Source: CAZNPL01 sp964574815
GTDB taxonomy: Bacteria > Planctomycetota > Phycisphaerae > UBA1845
DNA: 64,000 bases
Assembly: GCA_964574815.1 (NCBI GenBank)
Contig: CAZNPL010000036.1
Coordinates: forward strand, 7,693-71,692
Direction of reading: 5' to 3'
In this document: positions 24,841 through 33,663 of the stretch, piece by piece
Layout of the letters: each line of letters begins with the position of its first letter
Numbering within the stretch: the stretch's first letter is position 1
Position numbers and translations under genes: made by a program
The notes under the pieces: model-generated
Database searches by the model: none
Told to the model about the DNA's origin: nothing
Seen by the model: only the letters and a program-made list of their open reading frames with translations

Positions 24841-26610
24841 TCACCGCGGTCCGGTCTGCAGGCGTATCAATTCGGCGAAGTCGGGCAGGTCAATCCGTCC
24901 GTCTGCGTTCGAATCCATCATCTCGCATTCGACGGTAATGGGTTCGATACGGAAGCAGCGTTGAAAGACCGCTGCATCCACAAGATCCACGTCAGAATCG
25001 CCGTCAGCATCGAGGTCACCGCAAGCGCAGTCTGAATCGTCGCAATCCCACAGCCCGTCGCAATCGTCGTCGATGCCGTTTTTGCAGTCCGTTTCAACCC
25101 CGCCGCAATCGGCATCCACCGCGTCGAAACACCCATCGCAGTCGTTGTCCAGACCATCGGTGCACGTTGCCGCGGGCAACTCGTTTGAGTCCGGCAGGCC
25201 ACAGTCCTCGGAACACGTGCACGAGTCTTCCGACGTGCTGCACACGCCGTCTCCACAGGTGGGGAGAGTACACATGTTCGTGCATCCGTCGGCGTCGATG
25301 ATGTTTCCGTCGTCGCACTCCTCGCCGGGATCGAGGATGCCGTCGCCGCACTGGGGCAGCGTGCAGTCACCCTGGCATCCATCGCCGTCGATGATGTTCC
25401 CGTCGTCGCACTCCTCGCCGGAATCAAGGACGCCGTCGCCGCAAGAAGAGGTGCAGGCGTTCACAAAAACTCGAACGCCGTCAGCGAAGGCCACAGCCGC
25501 GTCCCGAGTCCCGTCACCGTTAACGTCGGCGATCTGAATCGAGGACGGGTCTGCGCCGACGGCATGCAAAGACGGCGTTCCAAGCGCTCCTGCTCCTGCG
25601 TTCAGAAAGAGACCGAGATCGTCGGAACTGAGATTGGCGGTGGCAACATCCGGAGCGTGGTCGCCATCCATGTCGCCGCACGCCACGGCTATGGCCCCAT
25701 CGACTCCGTCGTAGCGTTGGGGCTCGCCGTACGCACCGTTTCCGTCATTCAAGAGTACGATGACGGAATCATCGACGAGATTGGCCGTGACCACATCGGG
25801 ACCGTGCATACCGTCCAGATCGCAGCACGCGACGGCGAACGGATTCGCTCCCACCGGGAAAGTTCCCACGGCAGCAAAGACGCCGGCCCCGTCGTTACCC
25901 AACACTGTGACACTCTGCCCGCTGAAGTCCGCCGTCAGAATGTCCAGGTCCGAGTCGCCGTCGACATCGCATGCGGCCAGTGCCTTTGGGCTGTCGCCGA
26001 CCGCGTAGGATACTCGGCTGCCAAACGCTCCCGTCCCGGTGTTCAGCAATACCGAAACGCTGTCCGAGGTGAAATCGGCGGTCACGAGGTCGACGTGATC
26101 ATCGGAATCAATCTTCACACACGAGATATCCCACGGTGCTTCTCCGACGGCGTAACGAGTCGGCAAGCTGAAGAGCGGGACTCCCTCCACCCAGCCTTCA
26201 TTGAAAAGTACGGACACGTCGTCAGAGGTGTGGTTGGCCGTCACCAGATCAACCAGTTCATCACCGTCGACGTCACAGCAGGCAACGGCAACGGGTTCGA
26301 TGACCTCTTCCGGGTTATCGCCCACAGGAAAGCGAGTAGGGGGTGCAAACGTTCCATCGCCGTTATTGATCAGGACCGAGATCGTGTCGTCGCCGTCGTT
26401 AGCGGTGACCAGGTCCTCGTTGCCGTCGGCGTTCAGGTCACATGCGAGGAGGGAGAACGGCGGGCTCTGTTGAAATCCGTCCGCCGTGGGATAGGTCGTT
26501 CCCGCGTCAAGACAGACATCCGCAGCCGCCGCGCCCCCGCTTACAAGCATTACAACGGCAAGCGTAAGAGCACCCCACCGCGGCTTGAAATGCAGCGACA
26601 AGTCGTGCAT
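24841..26610 (-). CDS. Secreted FG-GAP/VCBS repeat protein with DUF4215-like Cys repeats and dockerin-like tail
   Basis: The 589-residue protein has a signal peptide (cleavage near GGAAAAD). Residues about 45-380 consist of FG-GAP/VCBS-type repeats with calcium-loop phrases such as CDLNADGNEDLVTAND, CDVDGDELVDLVTAN and ADVNGDGTRDAAVAF, a likely beta-propeller. This is followed by Cys-rich DUF4215-like repeats (CGDGVLDSGEECDDGN, CGDGILDPGEECDDGN, then CGDGVCSTSEDSC) and an acidic tail with two dockerin/EF-hand-like loops (DLDADGDSDVDLVD, DSNADGRIDLPDF). The ATG at 26610 is supported by GGGAGAGAG just before it. No catalytic motif was seen. An extracellular, calcium-stabilised adhesion or binding role is likely. 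Confidence 0.87.
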   Translation of the reverse strand: MHDLSLHFKPRWGALTLAVVMLVSGGAAAADVCLDAGTTYPTADGFQQSPPFSLLACDLNADGNEDLVTANDGDDTISVLINNGDGTFAPPTRFPVGDNPEEVIEPVAVACCDVDGDELVDLVTANHTSDDVSVLFNEGWVEGVPLFSLPTRYAVGEAPWDISCVKIDSDDHVDLVTADFTSDSVSVLLNTGTGAFGSRVSYAVGDSPKALAACDVDGDSDLDILTADFSGQSVTVLGNDGAGVFAAVGTFPVGANPFAVACCDLDGMHGPDVVTANLVDDSVIVLLNDGNGAYGEPQRYDGVDGAIAVACGDMDGDHAPDVATANLSSDDLGLFLNAGAGALGTPSLHAVGADPSSIQIADVNGDGTRDAAVAFADGVRVFVNACTSSCGDGVLDSGEECDDGNIIDGDGCQGDCTLPQCGDGILDPGEECDDGNIIDADGCTNMCTLPTCGDGVCSTSEDSCTCSEDCGLPDSNELPAATCTDGLDNDCDGCFDAVDADCGGVETDCKNGIDDDCDGLWDCDDSDCACGDLDADGDSDVDLVDAAVFQRCFRIEPITVECEMMDSNADGRIDLPDFAELIRLQTGPR

Positions 26611-26744
26611 TGCTCTCTCCCCATCTTATCGAGCACACCGCCTCAATTGCGCGCTTGACAGCGAGTATGAAACATAAGCGGGCCGAGCACCCCACTCAAC
26701 CCGCTTAATCTCGCTTGCAGCGGTCAAAGACCGCTTGCGTCTTG

Positions 26745-26846
26745 TTAGCCGATCAGTGCCATGAGGGCGTCGACCGCCTCCTGCGGCAGAATGTCGGCCA
26801 GCATCTCCAGCACTCTCGAAATCGCTTCGATCAATGCTTCAGGCAT
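26745..26846 (-). CDS. 33-residue amphipathic small protein with strong ribosome-binding site
   Basis: A 34-codon frame starts at ATG (26846) preceded by AAGGAG at good spacing and ends TAA at 26745. The product begins MPEALIEAISRVLEML and ends LMALIG; it is predicted as two amphipathic helices, acidic and hydrophobic, without charges of a secretion signal. The strong translation start in a long intergenic gap suggests a real microprotein. No family was recognised. Confidence 0.5.
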   Translation of the reverse strand: MPEALIEAISRVLEMLADILPQEAVDALMALIG

Positions 26847-27304
26847 GAGTTTCTCCTTCAATAAACCATTGTTACCTTTCACTCCCCACCGCAACGCGGA
26901 CGGCGTAACCCCCTCCCCAAACCGGCATTTTGAGGAACTTCGGGGCCCCGCCCCTGTGTATCTCTACGCTAGAACCACTCAAATAGTGCGTCAAGAAAGC
27001 ATATCGCGCGCGGTTCAAACATGACGCGCGCGCTTTCACCAGAGAGCGGTACGATGGGCCATTATCGGGCCTGCAAATATAAACATGTACTTATTCTTAT
27101 TGTGTCGTGCCGACTCACTCATATGGACTCGCGAATTCCGCCAGGATTTCTCTCTGCTCGGACCCAAACGTGGTGGTCTGTCCGCACACGCTCCGATGCT
27201 TACCGGATGTCCGTTCCCGCGGGTTCGTAGCCGGGTTTCAGGCGGACAGTCCGAAGCCATCTCGTCCGATCGCGTTCGCATCCCGGCCGGGCGCCGCTTA
27301 CATC
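26847..27304. other. Intergenic region without recognised gene
   Basis: 458 bp. It includes the ribosome-binding site of the small - strand gene at its left end and an AT-rich pocket around 27060-27105. I see no other coding or RNA gene that I can support. Confidence 0.35.
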
Positions 27305-28162
27305 TCACTTCAGGCCGAAGCGGCGAAGGATGATACGGTCGATCAAGCGGTCGGAGAGGAGGGCTTGGGCTATGGGGGCCAGCTTGGCGGATGCGGTCAC
27401 CCGGTAACGGGTTTTGGGCTTGGTGCACTCGACGGCTCGGGTGATGGCGCGGGCTACTTTTTCCGGCGGGGCGCCTTTTTGGCCGAGTTGGTGCCGCCAC
27501 TTCCTGTTCCAGGCTTCGTAATGTTTGTGGTAAGGGGAGTTCGGGTCGGCGGCTTTTTCGGTTACCGTGGCGACCGAGTTTTCTCGGAAGGCGCTTCTGA
27601 TGGCGCCTGGTTCGATCAGAATGACGTGGATTCCCGTGCCGCGCAATTCCATTCGCATGCTGTTGCTCAGGGCGTTCAGGGCGGCCTTGCTGGCGTTGTA
27701 GGCGCCGGTCATGGGCAGCGATACGTGAGCGACCACGCTGGAGACGTTGATGATTCGGCCGGATCCGCTCTGTCGCATGGCAGCCAGCACGCGCTGCGTT
27801 AACTCCAGTAGCCCCACGATGTTCGTTTCAAACTGCTTTCTGATTTCGTCGGGGGTCAGCTCCTCGACCGCTCCGGATTGGCCGTAGGCGGCGTTGTTGA
27901 CCAGGGCATCGATGCGTCCCCATTCGTCACGGATCTCGTTGACGACGGCCTGGGCCGACTCGCTGTCATTGACGTCCAGCCTTCGGATGCGCGCACGGTC
28001 GCCGAAATGCGAAAGTTCGTCCGTCAACTGCTGGATCGATTCCGGGCGGCGGGCGGTGGCGTAGACGGTGTGGCCACGGTCGAGCAGCATGTCGGTCGTG
28101 ACGCGGCCGATGCCCGTGCTGCAGCCGGTAATGAGAACGATTCGATCGGTCAGCCGCGACAT
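27305..28162 (-). CDS. Short-chain dehydrogenase/reductase (SDR)
   Basis: The 285-residue protein is a classical SDR. The cofactor motif TGCSTGIG (12-19) is followed by an Arg-rich 'ATARRP' segment that suggests NADP preference. NNAAYG (89-94) and the catalytic Ser141/142, Tyr155, Lys159 (YNASK) are all present. The C-terminal about 60 residues are longer than in core SDRs, similar to SDRs of the oxidoreductase type with extended ends. Substrate is not predictable. Its start lies just 15 bp downstream of the end of the next - strand gene, so a shared transcript is possible. Confidence 0.88.
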   Translation of the reverse strand: MSRLTDRIVLITGCSTGIGRVTTDMLLDRGHTVYATARRPESIQQLTDELSHFGDRARIRRLDVNDSESAQAVVNEIRDEWGRIDALVNNAAYGQSGAVEELTPDEIRKQFETNIVGLLELTQRVLAAMRQSGSGRIINVSSVVAHVSLPMTGAYNASKAALNALSNSMRMELRGTGIHVILIEPGAIRSAFRENSVATVTEKAADPNSPYHKHYEAWNRKWRHQLGQKGAPPEKVARAITRAVECTKPKTRYRVTASAKLAPIAQALLSDRLIDRIILRRFGLK

Positions 28163-28177
28163 GTCGTCAGGACCACA

Positions 28178-30301
28178 TCATCCGGCGCGTGTTGATGAAA
28201 GGTCGGCGCCCGGTGCGCCGGCGGGGACGTCGATGGCTTCTCCCGGTCTGAGCGGCGGATAGCCGTCGAAGGTCACGCGGGAGGCGAGGCGGTTGGCGGC
28301 CAACAGCCCGTACTGCAGCCCGATCACGTGCTCGAGCGTGGTGGCGACCAGGTCAGTTCGCCATATCGAATTGCAAACGAAGTTCGCGATCGAGCCGGGA
28401 ACCTCGATGCGAATCAAGCGAGCGCCGGCTTCGGCTGCGCCGCGGTGAAAATCGGTGTCGAAGGCTCGCGGGTCGATGGCCACCTCGGGGATGAGCTTCT
28501 CGAATCGCCAGGCCAGCTCGTCGCGCCGGCCGATCGGCGAGCCGTTTTCCACAGTCCGGTAGAAGTAACGCCCCGCGGAAAAGTCGGCGGCGAGGGCGGG
28601 CAACGCCGAGGCCTGCCGGGCGTAGTCGCCGTCTTCACTATGGTACAAGACACGCAACTGCTGCCGAGGGGCGTCGGTCACGTCGATGACGGCGGCGACA
28701 GAGCCGGTTTCGAATTCGGCGACGGCGTCCACGCTGGCGGCAGCGAACGACTCGTTCGAGCCGATCGGTTGCCACGGGGCACACAGTGGGATCCACGCCA
28801 GGCGGAACCGATCGACCAGGTTCCGTACGTACGGATTTCCGTAAGGATCGGTACGGACAAGTTGCTTGAGATACCAGAGCGCACCATAGATTCCGGTCAT
28901 GTCGTCGCCACGGAGTCCCGTGCGGATTAGCAGCAGCGGCCTGCGCGGCTTGGGCAGGCCGAGCGTTTCCACCGGGGTACCCAACTCGAAGAACAGTTCC
29001 TCGCGGCGTCTGCCGGTCAGCACGAGCGCGGGGTATCTCGTGGAAATCTCCTTGAGAATGTCGATCCATTCCTGCTCCGTCTCGACGGGGACGGCGTACT
29101 GGCCCAGTGATGTCTGATCCACGCCGACCATGTTCATCAGAACGTAGGCGGCGATGTTCGGCTCGTCGCAGGTCGTGGGCAGGGTTTCGACGGGGTCCAC
29201 GTCGAAAACGATCACGCCCCCCCCGTCGGTGGGCTTGTAGAGGCAGACCGGATGCTCTGAGGTGGAGTCCTGGTCGGTCATGGAACGCAGGACGACCTCG
29301 TACCCGCGCTCTTTGCGGAGGCGGTTCAAGGCGGCGCTCCTGCAAATGTGGTTCTGGCGGAAAACCCGTGGGTCGGACGTCGTCGACGCCAGCGGGAAAA
29401 CGTCGCGAAGGGCGAAGCCTCGCGTCATGAAGTCGGCCCGGTAGACCTCCGCATGGATCGGGTCGTCTTCCTGCTCGACCGTTCGGACGCGCAGGCCGTC
29501 GCCGCCCATGCGGGCGAAAGCCTGCAATGACACAATGACGATGCGGCCCGTTGCAAGGCGTTCGAGCGCCGCCAACGAACGGACGGCGGACGGTGGCGAG
29601 TCCGAGGCGATGATGACGGCGTCGGAGTTGGGCGGATCGCGTCGTAGCGCGGCCGATCTGACGTGGCGAACAGCCGATCGTCCGAAGCGTTTACGCAGCA
29701 TGGCCGTCAGGTGCCGGTCTTCGCCGACATCGTCGCAAACCATGACGCGACGAACCTTACGCGCGGCCGGGTACGCGTAGGGCGGCGGCGGCAAGGCCAG
29801 AGGATGGCTGCACGTATCCGGCTCGATATTCTCCACAACGTATGCGGAGTGGAGCGTGACCGATCCACGGGCCCGGTCCAGACCGATCTCAATTTCGAGC
29901 CACTTGGTGTTGGTCGGCGTCTTGTAGTACGAGCGGAGCGTCAAAGGGCCGACGGACTTGAGCGCGTCGGCGAGGCGAATCCGGTCGCCGCGCTCGTCCG
30001 ACGGGTTGATCGGCGTGACCCAGAGCGCGGCCCCCGCGTTGTCCACAGTTGCGTCGCAGACGCACGTCACCGTGGCCTCGACGCGGTACCATTGGTTGGA
30101 TTTGCAGCGCATGCGTTGGGACCAGGTGCCTCGCCCGGTGTCCACCGTGCTGGTGATGACGAGTTGCGTCGTTTCTCGACCGGGCTCTCGCGTGCGTTGC
30201 CATTGCACCTCGTCGGAGTCGGTCTGCCATTGCCAGGAGCGTGGCTCTTTGGCCCCGTAGGCGAATGCTGCGTTTCGGATGCGGTTCAGATCATCGGGCA
30301 C
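28178..30301 (-). CDS. Large protein with CBM-like N-terminus and degenerate M14 carboxypeptidase-like C-terminus
   Basis: The 707-residue protein starts at a GTG. The first about 145 residues are beta-rich and resemble carbohydrate-binding domains (WSQRMRCKSNQWYRVEATV, NTKWLEIEIGLDRARG). The middle (about 165-400) has a Rossmann-like opening VRRVMVCDDVGED. The C-terminal third looks like an M14 zinc carboxypeptidase: after PRRPLLLIRTGLRGDD and GALWYLKQLV comes a strand FRLAWIPLCAPW. However, the zinc-binding HGxE is replaced by RGDD and the later D-L-H by AVIDVTDA, so catalytic zinc binding looks lost. No signal peptide is evident. Similarity is judged by eye; function is unknown. Confidence 0.6.
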   Translation of the reverse strand: MPDDLNRIRNAAFAYGAKEPRSWQWQTDSDEVQWQRTREPGRETTQLVITSTVDTGRGTWSQRMRCKSNQWYRVEATVTCVCDATVDNAGAALWVTPINPSDERGDRIRLADALKSVGPLTLRSYYKTPTNTKWLEIEIGLDRARGSVTLHSAYVVENIEPDTCSHPLALPPPPYAYPAARKVRRVMVCDDVGEDRHLTAMLRKRFGRSAVRHVRSAALRRDPPNSDAVIIASDSPPSAVRSLAALERLATGRIVIVSLQAFARMGGDGLRVRTVEQEDDPIHAEVYRADFMTRGFALRDVFPLASTTSDPRVFRQNHICRSAALNRLRKERGYEVVLRSMTDQDSTSEHPVCLYKPTDGGGVIVFDVDPVETLPTTCDEPNIAAYVLMNMVGVDQTSLGQYAVPVETEQEWIDILKEISTRYPALVLTGRRREELFFELGTPVETLGLPKPRRPLLLIRTGLRGDDMTGIYGALWYLKQLVRTDPYGNPYVRNLVDRFRLAWIPLCAPWQPIGSNESFAAASVDAVAEFETGSVAAVIDVTDAPRQQLRVLYHSEDGDYARQASALPALAADFSAGRYFYRTVENGSPIGRRDELAWRFEKLIPEVAIDPRAFDTDFHRGAAEAGARLIRIEVPGSIANFVCNSIWRTDLVATTLEHVIGLQYGLLAANRLASRVTFDGYPPLRPGEAIDVPAGAPGADLSSTRAG

Positions 30302-30521
30302 GTTGACATCCTCTCTTCAAGCGATCCAGTCCCGGCTTGGTGTATAGCGATGAGGGGTGGATCGTGCAACCGCATCGTGGTGAGGCGATTCGCCGTTGTG
30401 GGCTTCATGCGGGAATCAAGCTGTGAGATGTGCGCGAAGGGGAACAGTGGCGGGTGCGCCTGAGGCGGACTGGTGGCAGCCGGTGCGATAGGATGGCTGG
30501 TGTCCTTGGCACGAACGACCG
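30302..30521. other. Short intergenic spacer
   Basis: 220 bp between two - strand genes. Promoter for the large protein is expected here, but no clear consensus was found. Confidence 0.3.
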
Positions 30522-31298
30522 TCAATCGCCTTGGCGTCGGGTGGGGTTGATCCGCAAGTACGGGCTGAGGAGTCGGACGCCGATGTAGAACGGGATGGTG
30601 TCCACGGCCGCCACGGTGACTTTGAACAGGTAGTTGTCGCGAATCAGGGCGGCCATGTCGGCCAGCTTGATCACACCTGCCCAGTACTGGGCACCGAAGG
30701 TGATGCAGATGACGGCGGTGGCGTCGACAAGCTGGCTGACCATGGTGGAGCCGTTGTTGCGAATCCAGAGGTGTCGGCCGCGCGTCAGCTTCTTCCATAA
30801 GTGAAAGAGATAGACGTCGCAGAACTGCGCGGCCATGTAGGCGACCATCGAAGCGACGACCGACCCGCGCATGCAGGCGTAGATCAGGTGGAACAGCTCC
30901 GCTCTCCCCTGGAGCACTTCTCCATCGGGGAGGTAAACGGGCTGAGCGAGGTCGAGGACCTGCCAGGAGGGCTGCTGGTCGGCGGCGGGGAGCCGGTCTC
31001 CCAGCCACAGGGTGCCGAGAACCAGCCCGTTGATCAATAGACCGACGCTGACCACGACATTCGCGCGTCGCCGGCCGTAGAACTCGCTGATGAAATCCGT
31101 GCAGAGGAACGTGAGCGGATAGGGCAAGACACCGACGGCCAGGGCAAGCGGGCCGATGTGAACGAACCGCGTGATGCCGATGAAGTTTAGCATCGCCATC
31201 GAGCCGACGAAGATGCCGGCAAAAACGAGGAAGACGCGCTCGCGGCGCTCGTGAAGCCAATCGGGGGCGTGGACAGCGTCGAAGTCCGACTCGTTCAT
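30522..31298 (-). CDS. Queuosine precursor transporter (YhhQ/VUT family)
   Basis: The 258-residue membrane protein has six to seven hydrophobic segments and the family marks of DUF165/YhhQ: FLCTDFISEFYGRRRA after the second helix and the conserved WIRNNGSTMVSQLVD segment near the end, which is typical for importers of queuine precursors (preQ0/preQ1). Compared with the E. coli protein it has an insert of about 35 residues (LPAADQQPSWQVLDLAQPVYL) between helices three and four. Queuosine biosynthesis genes are not next to it. It is followed by a VanZ-like gene 26 bp away on the same strand order. Confidence 0.85.
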   Translation of the reverse strand: MNESDFDAVHAPDWLHERRERVFLVFAGIFVGSMAMLNFIGITRFVHIGPLALAVGVLPYPLTFLCTDFISEFYGRRRANVVVSVGLLINGLVLGTLWLGDRLPAADQQPSWQVLDLAQPVYLPDGEVLQGRAELFHLIYACMRGSVVASMVAYMAAQFCDVYLFHLWKKLTRGRHLWIRNNGSTMVSQLVDATAVICITFGAQYWAGVIKLADMAALIRDNYLFKVTVAAVDTIPFYIGVRLLSPYLRINPTRRQGD

Positions 31299-31324
31299 TT
31301 CAAAGAAGGGTAGATGGGCCGTCG

Positions 31325-31702
31325 TCAGGCGTCAACGTGGATCTGGCGCCGCCGCGACCGCCACGCGATCACCGCGAATGCGACGATGACGCCCGCGAGG
31401 TCGGCCAGCCAGTCCCACAGGCTTGCGCTGCGATTGACCAAGGGCTGAAGCAGTTCGTCCGCGGCGGCGTAGGATGCAAAGATGAGCGTCCAGGCAAAAT
31501 ACCACTTGAACGTGAGCTTCCGCCCGCCGTGCCCGGCGACCATCGCGCAAAGAGCGGCGAGCACCGCATAAACGCCGAAGTGGATCACCTTGTCAAGGTG
31601 GCTGGCCGGCAGGCGGACGCGATCGGGTTTGGGCGTGTGCATGACCACGAACAACGCCACCCAATAGACAATCCAGATGATCCTGAGGTGGTGGCGGGCC
31701 AA
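31325..31702 (-). CDS. VanZ-like membrane protein
   Basis: The 125-residue protein has four predicted membrane helices and the VanZ-family layout: a first helix (IIWIVYWVALFVVMHTP) followed by HLDKVIHFGVYAVLAAL, and DELLQPLVNRSASLWDWLADLAGV, which contains the E-x-x-Q-x-x-x-x-R-x-x-x-x-D-x-x-A-x-x-x-G pattern. The start is a TTG, 21 bp after the end of the ParA gene; no in-frame ATG would keep helix one. Not evidence for glycopeptide resistance; most VanZ-like proteins are of unknown function. Confidence 0.8.
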   Translation of the reverse strand: MARHHLRIIWIVYWVALFVVMHTPKPDRVRLPASHLDKVIHFGVYAVLAALCAMVAGHGGRKLTFKWYFAWTLIFASYAAADELLQPLVNRSASLWDWLADLAGVIVAFAVIAWRSRRRQIHVDA

Positions 31703-31723
31703 GTGATCTCGATCCGGGAGGTG

Positions 31724-32866
31724 CTAAGCGATGTTGGCAATGTCCTCGCGCCGATCGCGGTCCGAGGGGTCCGACTGCTGCTCGGGCATCTTGAGTGTTG
31801 CGCCGGACGGAATTTGCTCATGGTCAGCGTCAGCGGGCTCGCTTGCTTCCGCATCGCCTGACGATGCCGGTGCGTCGTGTGATCCTCCGCCGGGCGGTTC
31901 GTTCGGCGACGCTCCAACCGCGACCTCCGCGATAACGTCACCGTCGGTCGTCTCGCTTGCATCGACAACTTCGGCGACGACGCGGTCCGGCGCCTCTTGC
32001 TCAGCGGCAGCCTGTTCAGACTCTTTCTTGTCCTCGGCCTCGCCCGGCGTTGCGTCGTGCTCCGGCTCGACCTCTTCGGAAATGCCGAGCACCTCACAGG
32101 CCAGACGCGCGTAATCGGCGGCGCCGTTGCTGCGCGGCTCGTAGTCGAAGATGGTCAGGCCGTGGCTCGGCGCTTCGGCCAGCTTGATGTTTCGGCGGAT
32201 GACCGTGTCGAAAACGCGCGTTTCGGACCAGGGGCAGTCCGTCCCGCGGGAGGCTTCGAAGAACTCTCTCACGTCGTCGAGAATCTCGCCGGCCAGCCGC
32301 GTCCCGCCCTCGTACATCGTGAACACGACGCCGCTGACGCGCAGGTCCGGATTAATCCGTTTGGCCACCAGCCGGATGGTCTCATCGAGCAGCTTGCCCA
32401 ATCCCTGTAGTGCGAGAAAGTGCGGCTGGAGGGGAATGAAGACCTCTTCGACGGCGACGAGTGCGTTGACTGTCAGGATCCCCAAAGAAGGCGGGCAATC
32501 GACGAGAATAAAATCGAATTCGTCGCGGACGCGGTCCAGGGCGTCGCGGAGGATCACCTCGCGACCGACGACGCTGACCAGTTCGAGCTCCGCGGCGGCC
32601 AGGTCGATGTGCGACGGGATCAGGTGCACGTTGTCTGCGACCTGGAGCATGGCCGACCGCATGGGGGCCGAGTCGGTCAGCACCGAGTAGATGCTGTCGG
32701 CCTCGTCGCACGGCTCGCATCCGAAGTTGATGGTCAGGTGGGCCTGAGGATCGAGGTCGATCAGCAGGACGCGTTGACCTCGGGCTGCCAGGGCAGCGGC
32801 CAGATTGGTCGTGGTTGTCGTCTTACCCACGCCGCCTTTTTGATTCATGATGGCGATGGAACGCAT
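31724..32866 (-). CDS. ParA/Soj-family ATPase with long acidic C-terminal tail
   Basis: The 380-residue protein has the deviant Walker A NQKGGVGKTTT (8-18), Walker A' LLIDLDPQ, Walker B FILVDCPPSLG and the switch-II-like end NGAADYARLACEVLG, as in chromosome-segregation ATPases of the Soj type (about 255 residues). The last about 120 residues are low-complexity, rich in E, D, A, S and P. The ATG at 32866 is chosen as it places MRSIAIMNQKGG at the start. No ParB gene, parS cluster or plasmid replication gene is adjacent; role may be positioning of a complex or DNA segregation. Confidence 0.88.
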   Translation of the reverse strand: MRSIAIMNQKGGVGKTTTTTNLAAALAARGQRVLLIDLDPQAHLTINFGCEPCDEADSIYSVLTDSAPMRSAMLQVADNVHLIPSHIDLAAAELELVSVVGREVILRDALDRVRDEFDFILVDCPPSLGILTVNALVAVEEVFIPLQPHFLALQGLGKLLDETIRLVAKRINPDLRVSGVVFTMYEGGTRLAGEILDDVREFFEASRGTDCPWSETRVFDTVIRRNIKLAEAPSHGLTIFDYEPRSNGAADYARLACEVLGISEEVEPEHDATPGEAEDKKESEQAAAEQEAPDRVVAEVVDASETTDGDVIAEVAVGASPNEPPGGGSHDAPASSGDAEASEPADADHEQIPSGATLKMPEQQSDPSDRDRREDIANIA

Positions 32867-33038
32867 CGGTCCTCCCTTACCGATCACGGACGTGACTCCC
32901 CGCGCGGGGCCGGCGTCCGGACGTGGCGGGTCTCCATGGCCGCATATTATAGCGCCAATCCGCTGAGCGTGTCACGGAGAAATCCGACCTTACGTGGGAT
33001 GGGCACGGGAACGGGGCGATTTTCGTTGAGGGTGACGG

Positions 33039-33476
33039 CTATGGTCCGTCAGCGGGCTCCACAGGGACCACGGCGTCGCGCATCTGCACCGGATGTATCT
33101 CGCAGAAATAGACGAACTCGCCGGCCTCATTGAAGGTGTGCTCGAACGATGCTCCGCCGCCCATCAGGCCCGAGTCCCACAAGCTGCCGGCGTCGGCGTC
33201 GCCCGGGTTCCCGCTGGTGGTGGTGTGGAGAACGATGTCGTCGTTCACCCAGCGGACGGTCTCTCCCACCGTGATGGACACTTCCGGCGGAACGAAGGCG
33301 ATGTTCTGCATGCGCACCGTCGCGGCGACGTCGTCTCCGTTGCCGTTGTCATTGTCGTTGCCGTCGGGGGGAGGCATGACCCCCGGGCAGCCTGCGAGGA
33401 CGAGAGCCAGGGGAAGAAACGCCAGACCCGACATGCGAAACGCCTTTTTCAAATCGCGGCGGGTTGATTTCGTCAT
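33039..33476 (-). CDS. Cupredoxin-like lipoprotein (blue copper protein)
   Basis: The 145-residue protein has a lipobox ending LVLAGC (Cys30), an Asn/Asp/Gly-rich linker, and a plastocyanin-type domain. Copper ligands are visible: His84 in VLHTTT and the cluster C125-x-x-H128-x-x-x-M132 in YFCEIHPVQM. A GGAGAA site precedes the ATG. It likely acts as a periplasmic electron carrier anchored to a membrane. A cytochrome P460 gene lies 188 bp upstream on the same strand, so electron transfer between them is possible. Confidence 0.9.
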   Translation of the reverse strand: MTKSTRRDLKKAFRMSGLAFLPLALVLAGCPGVMPPPDGNDNDNGNGDDVAATVRMQNIAFVPPEVSITVGETVRWVNDDIVLHTTTSGNPGDADAGSLWDSGLMGGGASFEHTFNEAGEFVYFCEIHPVQMRDAVVPVEPADGP

Positions 33477-33663
33477 TCGTTATTCTCCAAAATTGAGGTT
33501 CTCGTGTTCTTGACTGCTGAGTGCACCGTGCGCTCAGCCCGGCTGAACGGAGGGCCGCTGGCACGCCCTGCTTCAGGGGCAGTGCAACGCTCGGCACTTC
33601 CGCGTGCATTGACAGCCCTGGCCCGATGTCACCTGCGCGCAGTGCCGTAACGCTCCGATCCCG

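Noticed and set aside
25564..26658. 364-codon + strand frame opposite the FG-GAP protein
   Set aside because: Mirror of calcium-repeat coding sequence; no start signal or family.
31325..31702. VanZ-like gene as a glycopeptide resistance determinant
   Set aside because: VanZ-like proteins are common without resistance function; no other van genes are nearby.
31724..32866. Replication origin or plasmid partition locus near ParA
   Set aside because: No ParB, DnaA, DnaN or plasmid replication gene and no DnaA-box cluster were seen.
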